DNA of 64,000 bases, taken from the NCBI GenBank assembly GCA_947173495.1, contig CAMWFQ010000001.1, forward strand, positions 62,001 to 126,000. The letters are read 5' to 3'. Both the position numbers and the translations under genes were made by a program. The stretch comes from an uncultured Lachnospiraceae bacterium. Lineage in GTDB: Bacteria; Bacillota; Clostridia; Lachnospirales; Lachnospiraceae. This document shows, in pieces, positions 26,665 to 34,660 of this stretch. How positions within the stretch are numbered: the first letter of the stretch is position 1; every line of letters starts with the position of its first letter. The notes below the pieces were generated by a model. The model saw only the letters and a program-made list of their open reading frames with translations. It was not told where the DNA came from and made no database searches.

Positions 26665-27999
26665 TTATTTATTCTCGTAATATCGCAGGTTTTTAGTCTT
26701 TCCTTTTTTAAACAGCACACCCTCGTCAGTTAGCTCTCGCAAAAGCAGGATTGCCGTAGATTGGGACACACCAAGTTCCATTTCTACATCACTACGAACA
26801 ATAAAACCTTTACTGCGACACAGTTCCAAAACAGTATGAATTCGTTCTTCCTTTTTTGTCGCACTGGTAGCTCCACCCATTCTAAGGAAATTTTGAGCTT
26901 TTTGTTCTTCTGCATGGAAGTTGGTATTGGGAAGCGTAATCTTAAAAGCATTACTTGTTGTTTCGATCACAGGTTTCACAATATAATTATCGTAACATTC
27001 ATTGATCTTAAGAATCCCCGTGCCATATGCTTCAATCAGTCTCAGACGATAGAAAATATTCGCTAAATGCTGATTGCGCAGCGCGGACACTCCCAGCATC
27101 ACGTCATCCAATGCAATACCTTTCACCAAACCGCCAATGGTTACGAATTCAATTCGGTCCTCAAAAATACTGATAAGCGTGGCACTGCTAAAAGAATAGT
27201 CCCGATGGACGATTGCATTCAGTAATGCCTCACGGATTGCCTCCGTTGGATAATCTCTCATGTCTAACCGGTCCAGTCCTGAGAATTCTGCACGGGTACG
27301 ATTATAGCGATCAATATAATTGAAAGCTTCCTCCATCTGATTTAAAAGGGAACCCGACAATTCCTGTCGATCCCTGAATACAGATTTCTTACTCCCCTCA
27401 AAAACAGCCAGTTTGATCATATGTGTACACTGTTCAGACAGCAAAAATGCCAGATTCGTATACATACCATCGTCGCCAATCAGGTGAAGTGAACGCATCT
27501 GAGTTCTTCCAAACTCTACCTTCCGTTTACTAAAGAAATCGGCAGCTTTGTTAAAAGTAAGATGCTGATCGAGAGAGCGAGCCGCCTCATAACTGTCGCC
27601 ACTGGTATCCTTGATCATATTCAAGATAGCGGTATCTGTTGCCGGAACTGTCGATGCTCCCTGACGAACATAAACACCCTCCGGGCGAATTCCTTTTCCT
27701 TGCAGATAATACGGTCTTGCCGTACCGCGGTGGACAGTTACACATACAATAGACTTTTCGTCCATGACAGCATTACGGCATTCCACAAACATAGTAATAT
27801 CTGGCCGCACAGCATCCCTAACTGCATTGGTTACACACAACATAGTATCATCAACATTATCGACACCGCAAGCTGTTCCGTCGTCGTTCACTCCGATATA
27901 AATTGTACCGCCATCACAGTTTGCAAAGGCAACAATCGTATTTTTTATATCCTCAACATATTTTCGCTTGAATTCAGTTGTTTTATTTTCTACGAACAC
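26665..27999 (-). CDS. Schlafen AlbA_2 domain / ATP-binding transcriptional regulator-like protein (copy 1)
   Basis: The 444-residue protein has an N-terminal AlbA_2 domain (ENKTTEFKRKY, then FANCDGGTIYIGVNDDG), a central region, and a GHKL-like ATPase segment (EAIREALLNAIVHRDYS). A C-terminal winged helix ends it. The GTG at 27997-27999 is favoured by GGAGG 7 nt upstream. Proteins of this architecture are found near mobile elements and in defence loci, but their function is mostly untested. It lies just outside the left boundary of the 28286-34689 element and resembles the gene at 31586 inside it. Its DNA is AT-rich compared with flanking genes. Confidence 0.82.
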   Translation of the reverse strand: MFVENKTTEFKRKYVEDIKNTIVAFANCDGGTIYIGVNDDGTACGVDNVDDTMLCVTNAVRDAVRPDITMFVECRNAVMDEKSIVCVTVHRGTARPYYLQGKGIRPEGVYVRQGASTVPATDTAILNMIKDTSGDSYEAARSLDQHLTFNKAADFFSKRKVEFGRTQMRSLHLIGDDGMYTNLAFLLSEQCTHMIKLAVFEGSKKSVFRDRQELSGSLLNQMEEAFNYIDRYNRTRAEFSGLDRLDMRDYPTEAIREALLNAIVHRDYSFSSATLISIFEDRIEFVTIGGLVKGIALDDVMLGVSALRNQHLANIFYRLRLIEAYGTGILKINECYDNYIVKPVIETTSNAFKITLPNTNFHAEEQKAQNFLRMGGATSATKKEERIHTVLELCRSKGFIVRSDVEMELGVSQSTAILLLRELTDEGVLFKKGKTKNLRYYENK

Positions 28000-28017
28000 A
28001 AAATATCCTCCAACCAA

Positions 28018-28285
28018 TTCTAATTTTATTCTAATCTAATAATTATTATAATCATTTTTCTGTTATTTACAAGTAGAATCTGTTTTTTATTAAGAAAGTA
28101 AATCAATTTCCTTTATAATAATGCACACATTTAGTTAGCACTTTATGCCTAAATATTTATAACACTTAAAAAAACCAAGGGCATAAATCAGAATGATAAA
28201 AATATATCATAAAAGCACTCTATTCGACAATATATATGCCAAAACAAAGTGCTTATTCCCCTAAAACTCTACTCTCATTTACATA
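28018..28285. other. AT-rich intergenic DNA left of the element
   Basis: No gene or clear promoter is visible. A distant pair of arms (AAGCACT near 28213, AGTGCTT near 28246) could fold. The last codons before 28285 on the minus strand continue the old protease frame (…SLPM, stop). Confidence 0.4.
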
Positions 28286-28307
28286 GGCAGACTATTTTCG
28301 ACACAAA
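28286..28307 (+). repeat. Left attachment-site copy (att-like direct repeat)
   Basis: Identical over 22 bp to 34668-34689. Similarity continues for about 14 bp rightward (TCGACCCGTAACCC against GCGCCCCATACCCA) and then stops. On the minus strand it still encodes the conserved GYG-x-x-CVENSLP end of the S8 protease. Confidence 0.75.
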
Positions 28308-28657
28308 TCGACCCGTAACCCGCGTGTGTCAAGTTATTGTCACAAACTTTTTTCGCTTTTTTTGAGCAAAAATCGCTGAAACCCGCATAACTTCGTGGGG
28401 CGTGTGGTACATTAATGTTAAGTTTGAGTAAAATTGATGGTAAATTAGTGTCAAGTTACTTTAGGAAAAATTTCAATGCAATTTTTTAAAGTTCCTCCAT
28501 AACCTAAGAAAATTTAACTCTTACCAAATTATGTTGCACATCTTCCCTTCCATGTAATTCGTATATTTTATCCTTTCAAATATATCCTTATAAACTTAAA
28601 TAATTCTCCTATAACTCATCGTCAATCGAATAGTAGAATTCCAGATAATTTTTTTTG
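28308..28657 (+). other. Left arm of the element, non-coding, with short direct repeats
   Basis: No gene is visible in these 350 bp. TGTCAAGTTA occurs at 28327-28336 and 28449-28458, and a relative TGTTAAGTTT at 28416-28425. Such direct repeats next to an att core are what recombinase arm-binding sites look like, though this is inference. Confidence 0.4.
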
Positions 28658-31516
28658 CTATTCTTTACCCATGCTTGTTTCCATTTCAGTGCATACCATT
28701 CTAACAACGTAATTAGTATCATGTTTACATTTTGAAATAATATAATCTTTGGTTTCATCAGAAAGCCCACACACTTCATGAAGATGCCGCATAATCAAAT
28801 TTTTAATGTATACGCTGCCAGAATCTATCATATCCACTAATTGATGATTTACAATGCCTTTATTCTCCGAATTGCGGGACAGTGTGAGAAGAATGCGTGT
28901 AGCATTCCACCTTATGTCTAAAAACTCAGACTGAAGCCATTGCAAAACATTTTGAAGGATAACGGCTTCTATCCTGATCGGTAGCATAACCGTATCTGTA
29001 GTCTCCAAGTATTGAGTAATTAGACGGGTTACTGCACTTGTTGTTGCAACATCACCTTGAATATAAGGCATCAATTCAAGAATATCGCTATATGTATCCT
29101 TGCCCATAGAGCAATACAAAAACTGCAATCCAATTTTTAAAGAAATACTATTGATGTTAGAAGAAAAGAATAAATGTTCTGCCACTTTAATTTGCTCTTT
29201 CTGATTAAATAATTCCTCATATATTCTTTGATTTCGTTTATAATCTTCAGGATATTTTATTGCAATACAGATGAGAAGTGCTATTGCATCAAGTTTTGTT
29301 GAAATATCCTCTTTGGAAATAAGAAGAGTGTCTGATACCGCAGATATAAGCATGTCCATAATTTCGGGCTCACACACAAATTCTTTTCCTAACAGAATCG
29401 TTCTTACAGTTGCAATCTCACGTACACCATGTCCAAAATAAGCACCATTTTTACCTTGTTTTTCATTATTATTCTTGATTTGTTCTACATATTTTCTCAC
29501 AAACGCAGGCATGTCCTGTTTTTCATTTTCAGTGGTTTCTAATTTGTAAATTCCATTGTAATAGTTCGGAAAATATTCTGCTATCTTCTTATCCATATCC
29601 TCTGTCAAAACAATATTTTGCTTTCTAAGAACGCATAAAAAGGCAGGCGCACAATTAACTTCTTCTCGCTCCTTTTCACTATCAAGCAAACGATTTATAT
29701 GTTCAACCAAACTTTGTGCAGATTCAATACTCATCTTTCCTAGATCAATGCGACTAGCAATAAAGTTAAACATCTCTGTATACCAGCGAATATAATGTTT
29801 TTCCATGAATTGGCAGCAGATTTCACTAAGCTTATCTTGTGACATACGATAAGCTACACCTGAGAGACACTTAAATATGTCTTGACCGATAGATATAGCA
29901 GCATCATTATTTTTCAACCAGGATTTCATTTCATCGATAATGGATTTTTCTTGGTATTCAAAACATTTATCACTTAGGAAATAGCCTACTGCACCAAATG
30001 CTAACCATTGACTACTTAACCTTTTATACTTGATTGGATGATTCAGGCAAAAATCCATAATTGACGCTGCTTCGTCAGAAGTTAAATTATTTAAAATCTC
30101 AGGGTAAGAATCCTGAATACCCTTAAATTCCTTTTCCTTCCCTGCAAAAATCGCCAGTTTGTACAAGTTCAGTTTAAAATTCCAGTCATCATATTTACAA
30201 CTTAAATAGAATACAAAATTTCTAATTTTCTCATAAATAAGCAAAATATGAGTCAAAGAGCCATTATACATAGATACTATAAAGGAACTTGCAAGCATTT
30301 CTCCATGTTGAGCAATGCTACTGCCTAAAGTTACCGAATAAGGAGATTCTATTTTCTTTTTGTACAACCCCTCTATGTATTCTTCGTGCAATGATTCATC
30401 GATACGATCCAGAATTGGATAATAGAGTTCTTCGCTGCTTTCCGTTAATTCTTTTTGTGCAGGTGTATCGTAAAATTCATTTCTTATTGTACAGCATGTC
30501 CAGTGCTCGTTACGCAAATCTACCAAAATATCTTTTATGACCCATGTCGGCTGATTCGTTTCCTTTGCAAGGTTTAGCGCCGTTTCAAGATATTCTATAC
30601 ATTTTTCAGCATCTCCGGAAAAATGTGCCTGTATTGCCTGCCAACGTATCTGAACAATTGGGTAATACTCATCATCCTGCTGTGCTTTCAGTGTTTCCAG
30701 ATACATCGCTGTATTGAAAAGTTTAATAGATTTACCTTCAAACAATATTGGAAGGAACTGAATCCCCCAATCATCAAATTCACTTGTTTTTTCCTCCTCA
30801 TCTGTAAATCTGCCTCGGGAATATCCAAGCACAAACTTCAGTATATAGTCTCTGCATTTATCCACATTCTTTAATGTTGTTTTAGGAATTGTAGGAAGCT
30901 GATACTTTTCCGTTCCTACAACCTCCACACTTTGAATTTCATCAATTTCATTTGATTTCAAAACGATTCTACCAGTACAATAATAATGATAGATGGCAAT
31001 AATATCATCAATTAATTCCTGAAAGCCACATTGGCTTAATTCATCAAAACTATGAACAGTCTTACTTTTAGCAAAATTCGCCCCCATTAAACTTTGCTCC
31101 AACGTGGTCTTTTCTTTTTGAGTTTCATCACAAAAATAATATAATGCTTTAATGTTATGCTTTTTGACAGTATCAATTTCAACCTGCACCCCTGGATTAA
31201 TTCCATCAGCATTATCAATCAAAAAAATGCAAATATCACTATCTTGCAATGCCCACGTATAGTGAACACCTGCCGGCAATGTAGAGGCTCCTTCTTCTTC
31301 AAAAGTATATACATCAGCTAATTGTGTGGATTCAATAGCTTTTTTTAACTCAATCCGTACTTTATCATACTTCTCAACTCCACAGATAGAACTAATAAAT
31401 ACCTTTATTTTTTGACCTGAAGATATCAACAAAGGGATGGTTCTTTCCTCCGCTTTTGTATACTCCCACGTAATCCCACCAACAGGTGTGCTTATTCCTG
31501 TTATTCTTACACCCAT
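28658..31516 (-). CDS. DUF4062-domain large helical-repeat protein, putative defence effector
   Basis: The 952-residue protein has an N-terminal DUF4062-like domain at ~34-175 (KVFISSICGVEKYDKVRIEL, then LQDSDICIFLIDNADGINPG). About 750 residues of mostly helical sequence follow, resembling TPR/HEAT-type solenoids. I see no Walker A motif and no membrane segment. DUF4062 is related to TIR/SEFIR-like folds and often begins large proteins in defence loci. A sensor-effector role is therefore plausible but unproven. It is the last gene of the element's operon, 69 bp after the AlbA_2 gene. GGGAGA precedes the ATG. Confidence 0.75.
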   Translation of the reverse strand: MGVRITGISTPVGGITWEYTKAEERTIPLLISSGQKIKVFISSICGVEKYDKVRIELKKAIESTQLADVYTFEEEGASTLPAGVHYTWALQDSDICIFLIDNADGINPGVQVEIDTVKKHNIKALYYFCDETQKEKTTLEQSLMGANFAKSKTVHSFDELSQCGFQELIDDIIAIYHYYCTGRIVLKSNEIDEIQSVEVVGTEKYQLPTIPKTTLKNVDKCRDYILKFVLGYSRGRFTDEEEKTSEFDDWGIQFLPILFEGKSIKLFNTAMYLETLKAQQDDEYYPIVQIRWQAIQAHFSGDAEKCIEYLETALNLAKETNQPTWVIKDILVDLRNEHWTCCTIRNEFYDTPAQKELTESSEELYYPILDRIDESLHEEYIEGLYKKKIESPYSVTLGSSIAQHGEMLASSFIVSMYNGSLTHILLIYEKIRNFVFYLSCKYDDWNFKLNLYKLAIFAGKEKEFKGIQDSYPEILNNLTSDEAASIMDFCLNHPIKYKRLSSQWLAFGAVGYFLSDKCFEYQEKSIIDEMKSWLKNNDAAISIGQDIFKCLSGVAYRMSQDKLSEICCQFMEKHYIRWYTEMFNFIASRIDLGKMSIESAQSLVEHINRLLDSEKEREEVNCAPAFLCVLRKQNIVLTEDMDKKIAEYFPNYYNGIYKLETTENEKQDMPAFVRKYVEQIKNNNEKQGKNGAYFGHGVREIATVRTILLGKEFVCEPEIMDMLISAVSDTLLISKEDISTKLDAIALLICIAIKYPEDYKRNQRIYEELFNQKEQIKVAEHLFFSSNINSISLKIGLQFLYCSMGKDTYSDILELMPYIQGDVATTSAVTRLITQYLETTDTVMLPIRIEAVILQNVLQWLQSEFLDIRWNATRILLTLSRNSENKGIVNHQLVDMIDSGSVYIKNLIMRHLHEVCGLSDETKDYIISKCKHDTNYVVRMVCTEMETSMGKE

Positions 31517-31585
31517 ATCTTTCTCCCATCAGACAATTGTTCAATGTGCCATTCTTCAATCCGCTGTCCCTTTTCCATCTCAATC

Positions 31586-33088
31586 TTATTTACTCAGATT
31601 TATAGACCATTTTCCTTTCTTGGTAGCCCCTACTCGTACAAGAATCCCTTTGTTTTTCAATTTGTTCATGACATACCTGATTCCATTTTTCGACATTCCC
31701 ATAAGTTCTGCCATTTTATCCTGTGTAATTTCCGGATTCTTCAATATAAGCTTCGCTACTTTTTTCTCTGTATCTGATAAATCTGACAGTAATTCATCCT
31801 CTATCATTTCTATGCCAGTTTCTATGTTTTCTATGCCAGTCATTCTGCTTTCTGTGCCAGTGTTTTCTATTTCTGTGCCAGTTACTGCAAATCTTTCCAT
31901 ATTTTCTATGTCAGTTTCTATAGTTGAACGATAAAAAATCACCCGAAATGCATCGCCCATATCAATAAATTCCGGCTCTCGAACTCCATATTCTCTACAA
32001 CCTCTGATCATTCTCTGAAGACCGGTTCCCCATTGTTCAATAATTCCCATACGGCTAAATACCTCTGCAATACAGACATTGCGGATTTTTGAACGTCCTG
32101 ATATAGCCTGCTCTACTGTTAACCCACCATACAGCATGCCCGGAGAAGTTATCTCCACTCTATTATCATAAACTGCAATTTGAACGCAAGAATGATCCAG
32201 GTAACACCTGTGACATACAGAATTGATAATTGCCTCCCGAATACTTTCCGGCGGCAATTCATATTTGTCCTTTCGAACAATCCCATCAATTGATGCACCG
32301 AGGTTAATATGCTTTAAAACGAACTGATATGCTTCTTCAATCTGGTCATAAATTGGTCCGGCAAATTCCCGCCTGTCAATGAATACCGCTCTGTCTACTC
32401 CTTTAAATAATGCACACTGTATTTTAGCAAATCGAAAAATGTTGTTTGTAAAAAGTACAAAGGCATTTGTGGGCAGATAATTCTGGCCGTTTTTCTTTAG
32501 GATTCCCCAGTTTTCCAGATTAGTAACCGTAATCTTCCTTACTTTACTTATAGGTTGTTCCTTTGATTCAGCAATATATTTTCGTATATCATTACATAAT
32601 TTCAAAGCTTGCTTTTCATCATAATCAATTTCAACATTAACAATCTCATCATACGATTTGCCTGTTCCCTGATATTCCAGATCCTTTAATATCGCCTCGT
32701 CCACAGGCCTGCTGGTTCCTGCCACTCGAATATAAGTTCCATTCTCTTTCCCCATACTTCTGATATAATATGGTCTGTTCTGTCCCGGATATATTTCTAT
32801 CTGGACAATACATTTCCCTTCTATTGTCTGGAAAGTCACGTCCGGCACAATTTGAGGAGCGCACATATCAGAAACTGCATTGACAATCTTGTCCATAATT
32901 TGAAATACAGAACTTGGTTCAACACCAACAATATTTCTCGTGACATCATCTACCCCAATAATTATTTTTCCACCCGATGTATTAGCGTAGGCAACAATCG
33001 TCTTCATATATTTTTTGCTGTTGTCCGGAAGTTGTACTTTAAATTCTATATTTTTTGACTCACCACATTTAATCTCTTCCAGTGTCAT
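31586..33088 (-). CDS. Schlafen AlbA_2 domain / ATP-binding protein (copy 2, in the element)
   Basis: The 500-residue protein starts MTLEEIKCGESKNIEFKVQL after AGGAGG; a GTG seven codons upstream is less likely. The AlbA_2 domain (YANTSGGKIIIGVDD) is followed by a GHKL-like ATPase segment (ESIREAIINSVCHRCY) and a C-terminal winged helix (TQDKMAELMGMSKNGIRYVM). A linker near residues 395-430 has imperfect TG-x-E-x-x-x-TG repeats (TGTEIENTGTESRMTGIEN). It follows the integrase-like gene by 33 bp, so both are co-expressed. It resembles the gene at 26665 in layout. Confidence 0.82.
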   Translation of the reverse strand: MTLEEIKCGESKNIEFKVQLPDNSKKYMKTIVAYANTSGGKIIIGVDDVTRNIVGVEPSSVFQIMDKIVNAVSDMCAPQIVPDVTFQTIEGKCIVQIEIYPGQNRPYYIRSMGKENGTYIRVAGTSRPVDEAILKDLEYQGTGKSYDEIVNVEIDYDEKQALKLCNDIRKYIAESKEQPISKVRKITVTNLENWGILKKNGQNYLPTNAFVLFTNNIFRFAKIQCALFKGVDRAVFIDRREFAGPIYDQIEEAYQFVLKHINLGASIDGIVRKDKYELPPESIREAIINSVCHRCYLDHSCVQIAVYDNRVEITSPGMLYGGLTVEQAISGRSKIRNVCIAEVFSRMGIIEQWGTGLQRMIRGCREYGVREPEFIDMGDAFRVIFYRSTIETDIENMERFAVTGTEIENTGTESRMTGIENIETGIEMIEDELLSDLSDTEKKVAKLILKNPEITQDKMAELMGMSKNGIRYVMNKLKNKGILVRVGATKKGKWSINLSK

Positions 33089-33121
33089 TGTCCTTTCCTC
33101 CTGATTCACATAAAATATACT

Positions 33122-34534
33122 CTATTTGAGTTTTTCTAAAAACTCTTCCATTGGGTGACTTACCTTTTCTCTTCTCTGCTCTACTATACAATCAATGTCT
33201 CTCAATGATATGTAATTCCCTAAATTCCAAATTTCTATATTCATCAGATAAATAATTTTTTCCAAAGATTCTCCCTGCTCAAATAAATACCTGACGAGAG
33301 ACGCTCGTATATTAGCTGGCGTCAAGGATTTATAATATTCATCATTTGGATCAATTTTGGCAAGTTTGCTAAACACATCATTAATTACATCTTCCCGTAT
33401 TGGTTCTTTTCCGTTATCTTTGGTCCGATAAAAAACATAATCTCCACTTACGCCAAGCTCTTTCAATTTTTGCAGAGCTTTTATGAGCTCCTCTGGCATA
33501 CGTATCTCTTTTTTTTCTAATTTTAATTTATCATTTATACTTCCATCATTATTCCAATCGAAATTTTCTTTCCATTTTAAAAACCGTAATTTTCTCCGTT
33601 CCAAGCCAAAAGACAATTCCATCAGGAACATCGCAACATCTCTTTCCTTGTTTTTTCCGGTTTCTAAATATTGTATCGCTTTTTTCAATTTCCCCAAATT
33701 AATAACATTTTGTCTCTCATCCTGCTTTAATGCTTTAGAAAATCCATCCAACATTGCTTTTGTACTAATGTCAAAAGCGCTTTTTTCAGACATGCAGCAC
33801 ATAAAATCTTTTATATAGAAAAAAACATTCTTTAGGGTATTCTCTTTCTCTAACTTTGTCTTTTTCTCTATATAACTATAAAAGTCTGTCAATTCAATTG
33901 TATCATAAACATTATTTGTTTCACTTTTTAAATACCATTTCCCCATATCTATAGAGCAGTATTTTAAGAAACGTTTTAACGCCGATGAATAAGCTGGCCA
34001 GCTTTTTTCACTTCCCTTATAATAACAATTTCTATATTCTGCAATGTCCTTAAAAAAATGCGTATTGGGCTCAATACCCAAAATATTATTATAAGAAAGA
34101 AAATCAAAATAATACTGATCTGAATTTTTACCATAAACAATTTCTAAAACCGTTTTTTTCGATTGAAAATCTGATTGTCCTTTACCAATCTTGTTGTTAA
34201 ACAGCCAAATACCTTTAGGGCTGATTACTATCCCCCATTCAGCAATGCTATCTTTTACTCCTTCTTCTGTGTAATCTCGGAATAAACGGTTTACAACACT
34301 TCTTTCATCTACTTTATCAAACGTTATTTGAATTTTCAATTTATCATTTATTATATATACTTGTTGTTCAACATTCCAATCTATTCTTGAAGCACGATCA
34401 TATCCTAATTTCTTTCGAAAAACTTCTTCAAAAACATATTTTCGGAATTCCTCGATGGAACTCTCTTTTTCAGCTTTTAAATATTTTTTTGATTCTTCTA
34501 CAATTTTTTTCAATCCGTCTGCACTTTTTCGCAT
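33122..34534 (-). CDS. Tyrosine-recombinase-like integrase with extra N-terminal domain
   Basis: The 470-residue protein starts MRKSADGLKKIVEESKKYL; AGAGGAAGG lies just upstream, whereas the ATG seven codons earlier has no ribosome site. The C-terminal third looks like a tyrosine recombinase: an Arg in SFGLERRKLRFLKW (~310), a second Arg in LTPANIRASLVRYL (~408) and a candidate Tyr in LGNYISL (~440). The usual His before the second Arg is replaced. The first ~165 residues (FRKKLGYDRASRIDWNVEQQ, then AEWGIVISPKGIWLF) recall the N-terminal domain of type I/IIG restriction subunits. That resemblance is tentative. It abuts the right att copy, as integrases usually do. Confidence 0.65.
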   Translation of the reverse strand: MRKSADGLKKIVEESKKYLKAEKESSIEEFRKYVFEEVFRKKLGYDRASRIDWNVEQQVYIINDKLKIQITFDKVDERSVVNRLFRDYTEEGVKDSIAEWGIVISPKGIWLFNNKIGKGQSDFQSKKTVLEIVYGKNSDQYYFDFLSYNNILGIEPNTHFFKDIAEYRNCYYKGSEKSWPAYSSALKRFLKYCSIDMGKWYLKSETNNVYDTIELTDFYSYIEKKTKLEKENTLKNVFFYIKDFMCCMSEKSAFDISTKAMLDGFSKALKQDERQNVINLGKLKKAIQYLETGKNKERDVAMFLMELSFGLERRKLRFLKWKENFDWNNDGSINDKLKLEKKEIRMPEELIKALQKLKELGVSGDYVFYRTKDNGKEPIREDVINDVFSKLAKIDPNDEYYKSLTPANIRASLVRYLFEQGESLEKIIYLMNIEIWNLGNYISLRDIDCIVEQRREKVSHPMEEFLEKLK

Positions 34535-34660
34535 ATTTGCCTTCCTCTTTCCCATGAATTACTATTAGAGTATCATATTTAAAAGGGAAATTAAATACAT
34601 GAAATAAAATTTAAATTGGTATATTGGAACGCATAAAAGTTCTCATTCTATGAATCATTG

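Noticed and set aside
28658-34534. Calling the element's operon a specific named defence system
   Set aside because: The gene combination does not match any system I can recall with confidence, so no name is given.
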